64,000 bases of DNA from Pseudomonas sp. Leaf48. Its GTDB lineage: Bacteria; Pseudomonadota; Gammaproteobacteria; Pseudomonadales; Pseudomonadaceae. The number at the start of each line of letters is the position of its first letter. Within the stretch, counting starts at the first letter, position 1. Both the position numbers and the translations under genes were made by a program. The stretch spans positions 175,441 through 239,440 of the forward strand of contig NZ_LMLH01000031.1 of NCBI RefSeq assembly GCF_001421885.1, written 5' to 3'. This document shows, in pieces, positions 62,417 through 64,000 of this stretch. The notes below the pieces were generated by a model that had not been told where the DNA came from, searched no databases, and was given only the letters and a program-made list of their open reading frames with translations.

Positions 62417-63805
62417 ATGAGTGCGCAACGCAGTCCCCTGATCGAGACCCGCTCGATCGATTTCATTCCCGAGGCTGAGCGACACGGCAGTCTCTACAGC
62501 CAGTTCACCCTGTGGCTCGGCGCCAACCTGCAAATCACCGCCATCGTCACCGGCGCCTTGGCCGTGGTGCTGGGCGGCGATGTGTTCTGGTCGCTGATCG
62601 GCTTGCTGATCGGGCAAGTGCTCGGCGGTGCCGTGGTGGCGCTGCACGCAGCGCAAGGGCCGAAGCTCGGTTTACCGCAGATGATCTCCAGCCGCGTGCA
62701 ATTCGGCGTGTATGGCGCGGCTATCCCGATTGTCCTGGTGTGCCTGATGTACCTGGGTTTCAGCGCCACTGGCGCGGTGCTGTCGGGGCAGGCGATCGCG
62801 CAGTTGATCAGTGTCAGCGACAGCACCGGCATCCTGATCTTCGCGGCGAGCATAGCGTTCCTGACGATCTTCGGTTATCGGGTGATTCACCTGGTCGGGC
62901 GAGTGACCAGCGTGCTGGGCATCATCGCCTTCGCCTATCTGTTCACCCGGTTGATGAGCCTCAACGACATCGGGCTGCTGCTCGACAATCGTCATTTTGG
63001 CTGGAGCACCTTCCTGCTGGCGGTTTCGCTCTCGGCATCCTGGCAGATCGCCTTCGGCCCCTACGTGGCGGACTACTCGCGCTACCTGCCGAGCAAGACT
63101 TCGTCCTGGAAAACCTTTACCGCCGTGGGCCTCGGCACAGTGCTGGGGGCTCAGACTTCGATGGTGCTGGGGGTGTTCGCCGCCGCATTGGCAGGGGCCA
63201 GTTTCCGTGGACACGAAGTGGCGACCATTGTCGGTCTGGGCAGTAGCGGTGTGATCGCGTCCTTGCTGTACCTGAGCATCGTGTTCGGCAAGGTCACAGT
63301 GTCCACCCTCAACGCCTACGGCAGTTTCATGTGCATCGCCACCATCATCAGTGGCTTTCGTCGTCGCCTGGAAATCACCGCCCGCCAGCGCATGCTGTTT
63401 GTGCTGCTGATCGTCGCGGCGTCCACCGCGCTGGCATTGCTGGGGCAGTACTCGTTCCTCAACTCGTTCAAGTACTTCATCCTGTTTTTGCTGACGTTCT
63501 TCACCCCGTGGAGCGCGATCAACCTGGTGGATTACTACTTCATCAACAAGGAGCGTTACGACATTGCGGCACTGTCCGACCCGAACGGGCGCTACGGTCG
63601 CTGGAACGTGCTGGGGATCAGCGTGTACGTGATCGGCGTGTTGATCCAGCTGCCCTTTGTCGACACCCATTTCTACTCCGGGCCGATGGTTGCGCAGTTG
63701 GGCGGCGTGGATATTTCCTGGATCGTCGGGCTGCTGGTGCCGGGTGTGATCTATTACGCGCTGGCCAAGCCATCGATGGCTGCCGTGGCGGTCGAGCGCG
63801 GTTAA
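62417..63805 (+). CDS. NCS1-family purine/cytosine-type permease
   Basis: A 462-residue inner-membrane transporter with 12 hydrophobic helices. GPKLGLPQMISSRVQFGVYG and QIAFGPYVADYSRYLP are NCS1 signatures of the cytosine/purine permease family, which moves nucleobases, hydantoins or allantoin with a cation. The C-terminal part (ILFLLTFFTPWSAINLVDYY) is complete. It begins 46 bases after torF. Together with the periplasmic amidohydrolase it could import a hydrolysis product. Confidence 0.92.
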   Translation: MSAQRSPLIETRSIDFIPEAERHGSLYSQFTLWLGANLQITAIVTGALAVVLGGDVFWSLIGLLIGQVLGGAVVALHAAQGPKLGLPQMISSRVQFGVYGAAIPIVLVCLMYLGFSATGAVLSGQAIAQLISVSDSTGILIFAASIAFLTIFGYRVIHLVGRVTSVLGIIAFAYLFTRLMSLNDIGLLLDNRHFGWSTFLLAVSLSASWQIAFGPYVADYSRYLPSKTSSWKTFTAVGLGTVLGAQTSMVLGVFAAALAGASFRGHEVATIVGLGSSGVIASLLYLSIVFGKVTVSTLNAYGSFMCIATIISGFRRRLEITARQRMLFVLLIVAASTALALLGQYSFLNSFKYFILFLLTFFTPWSAINLVDYYFINKERYDIAALSDPNGRYGRWNVLGISVYVIGVLIQLPFVDTHFYSGPMVAQLGGVDISWIVGLLVPGVIYYALAKPSMAAVAVERG

Positions 63806-63844
63806 CACCGGCAAGCACGGCTAGCTCTTGTAGTCAGGGGCTGC

Positions 63845-64000
63845 CTGTGGCGAGGGGGCTTGCCTGTGGCGAGGGGGCTTGCCCCCGCTGGACTGCGCAG
63901 CAGGCCCAAGTTTTTTGGGGCCGCTGCGCGACCCAACGGGGCAAGCCCCCGCTGGACTGCGTAGCAGGCCCAAGTTTTTTTGGGGCCGCTGCGCGACCCA
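63845..64000. repeat. REP-like palindrome with duplicated arm and duplicated core
   Basis: The outer 19-bp arm TGTGGCGAGGGGGCTTGCC occurs twice in tandem (63846-63864, 63865-63883). The core, from CCCCCGCTGGACTGCG to GCTGCGCGACCCA, also occurs twice at a 64-bp spacing (63882-63935 and 63946-64000). The element continues past the window end. Confidence 0.9.

Overview
The window is a chromosomal segment of a Pseudomonas, most likely from the P. fluorescens group. The evidence is the gene content and order: a nuo operon with a fused nuoCD, then aceA, purB-hflD-mnmA, divergent monomeric (idh) and dimeric (icd) isocitrate dehydrogenases, cspD, clpS-clpA, infA, bpt-aat-trxB, ftsK-lolA-rarA-crcB-serS-cysG and the tus genes. 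From memory this order matches the conserved core block of P. aeruginosa and its relatives. High GC, OprD and DUF2790 proteins, and many Pseudomonas-type REP palindromes agree. No rRNA, tRNA, IS element, prophage or CRISPR array was recognised.

Layout. 1-1.3 kb: the 3' end of a CzcA/CusA-type metal RND pump followed by two small exported proteins of the PtrA/DUF2790 kind. 1.4-4.0 kb: an OprD porin and a PIN-domain toxin-antitoxin pair with a perfect palindromic operator; the pair is bracketed by two copies of one 29-bp terminator sequence. 4.0-19.1 kb: the minus-strand nuoA-N operon (respiratory complex I) with a strong hairpin between nuoF and nuoG. 19.5-22.1 kb: aceA, a structured plus-strand RNA candidate and a small secretin-like protein. 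22.5-27.9 kb: GNAT, RoxA-type oxygenase, purB, hflD, mnmA and a Nudix hydrolase. 28.1-35.3 kb: idh/icd, cspD, clpS-clpA. 35.6-46.3 kb: infA, bpt, aat, trxB, ftsK, lolA, rarA, crcB, serS, cysG. 46.6-53.9 kb: glutathionyl-hydroquinone reductase, a TrpD2-like gene with tusE-B-C-D, small membrane and hypothetical genes, a lipoprotein, a GNAT, a hemerythrin and NudK. 54.1-63.8 kb: a more accessory region with ogt, ggt, a cysteine hydrolase, a LuxR regulator, an orphan RHS protein with an unrecognised C-terminal domain, and a periplasmic amidohydrolase / TorF porin / NCS1 permease set.

Functional links. aceA, idh and icd together control the isocitrate branch point between the TCA cycle and the glyoxylate shunt, and the complex I operon re-oxidises the NADH produced by central metabolism. 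ClpS, ClpA, Bpt and Aat form an almost complete N-degron proteolysis pathway within 5 kb. TusBCD-TusE and MnmA belong to one sulfur relay for tRNA wobble-uridine thiolation, although they lie about 22 kb apart. REP-like palindromes of several families sit in intergenic gaps; three loci show tandem growth of the outer 18-19 bp of one family.

The most unusual points are the REP-arm tandem arrays, the RHS protein with an unknown tail and no visible immunity partner, the structured RNA candidate next to aceA, the repeat-bracketed toxin-antitoxin module, and the amidohydrolase/porin/permease set. Start codons were chosen by Shine-Dalgarno spacing and family length.
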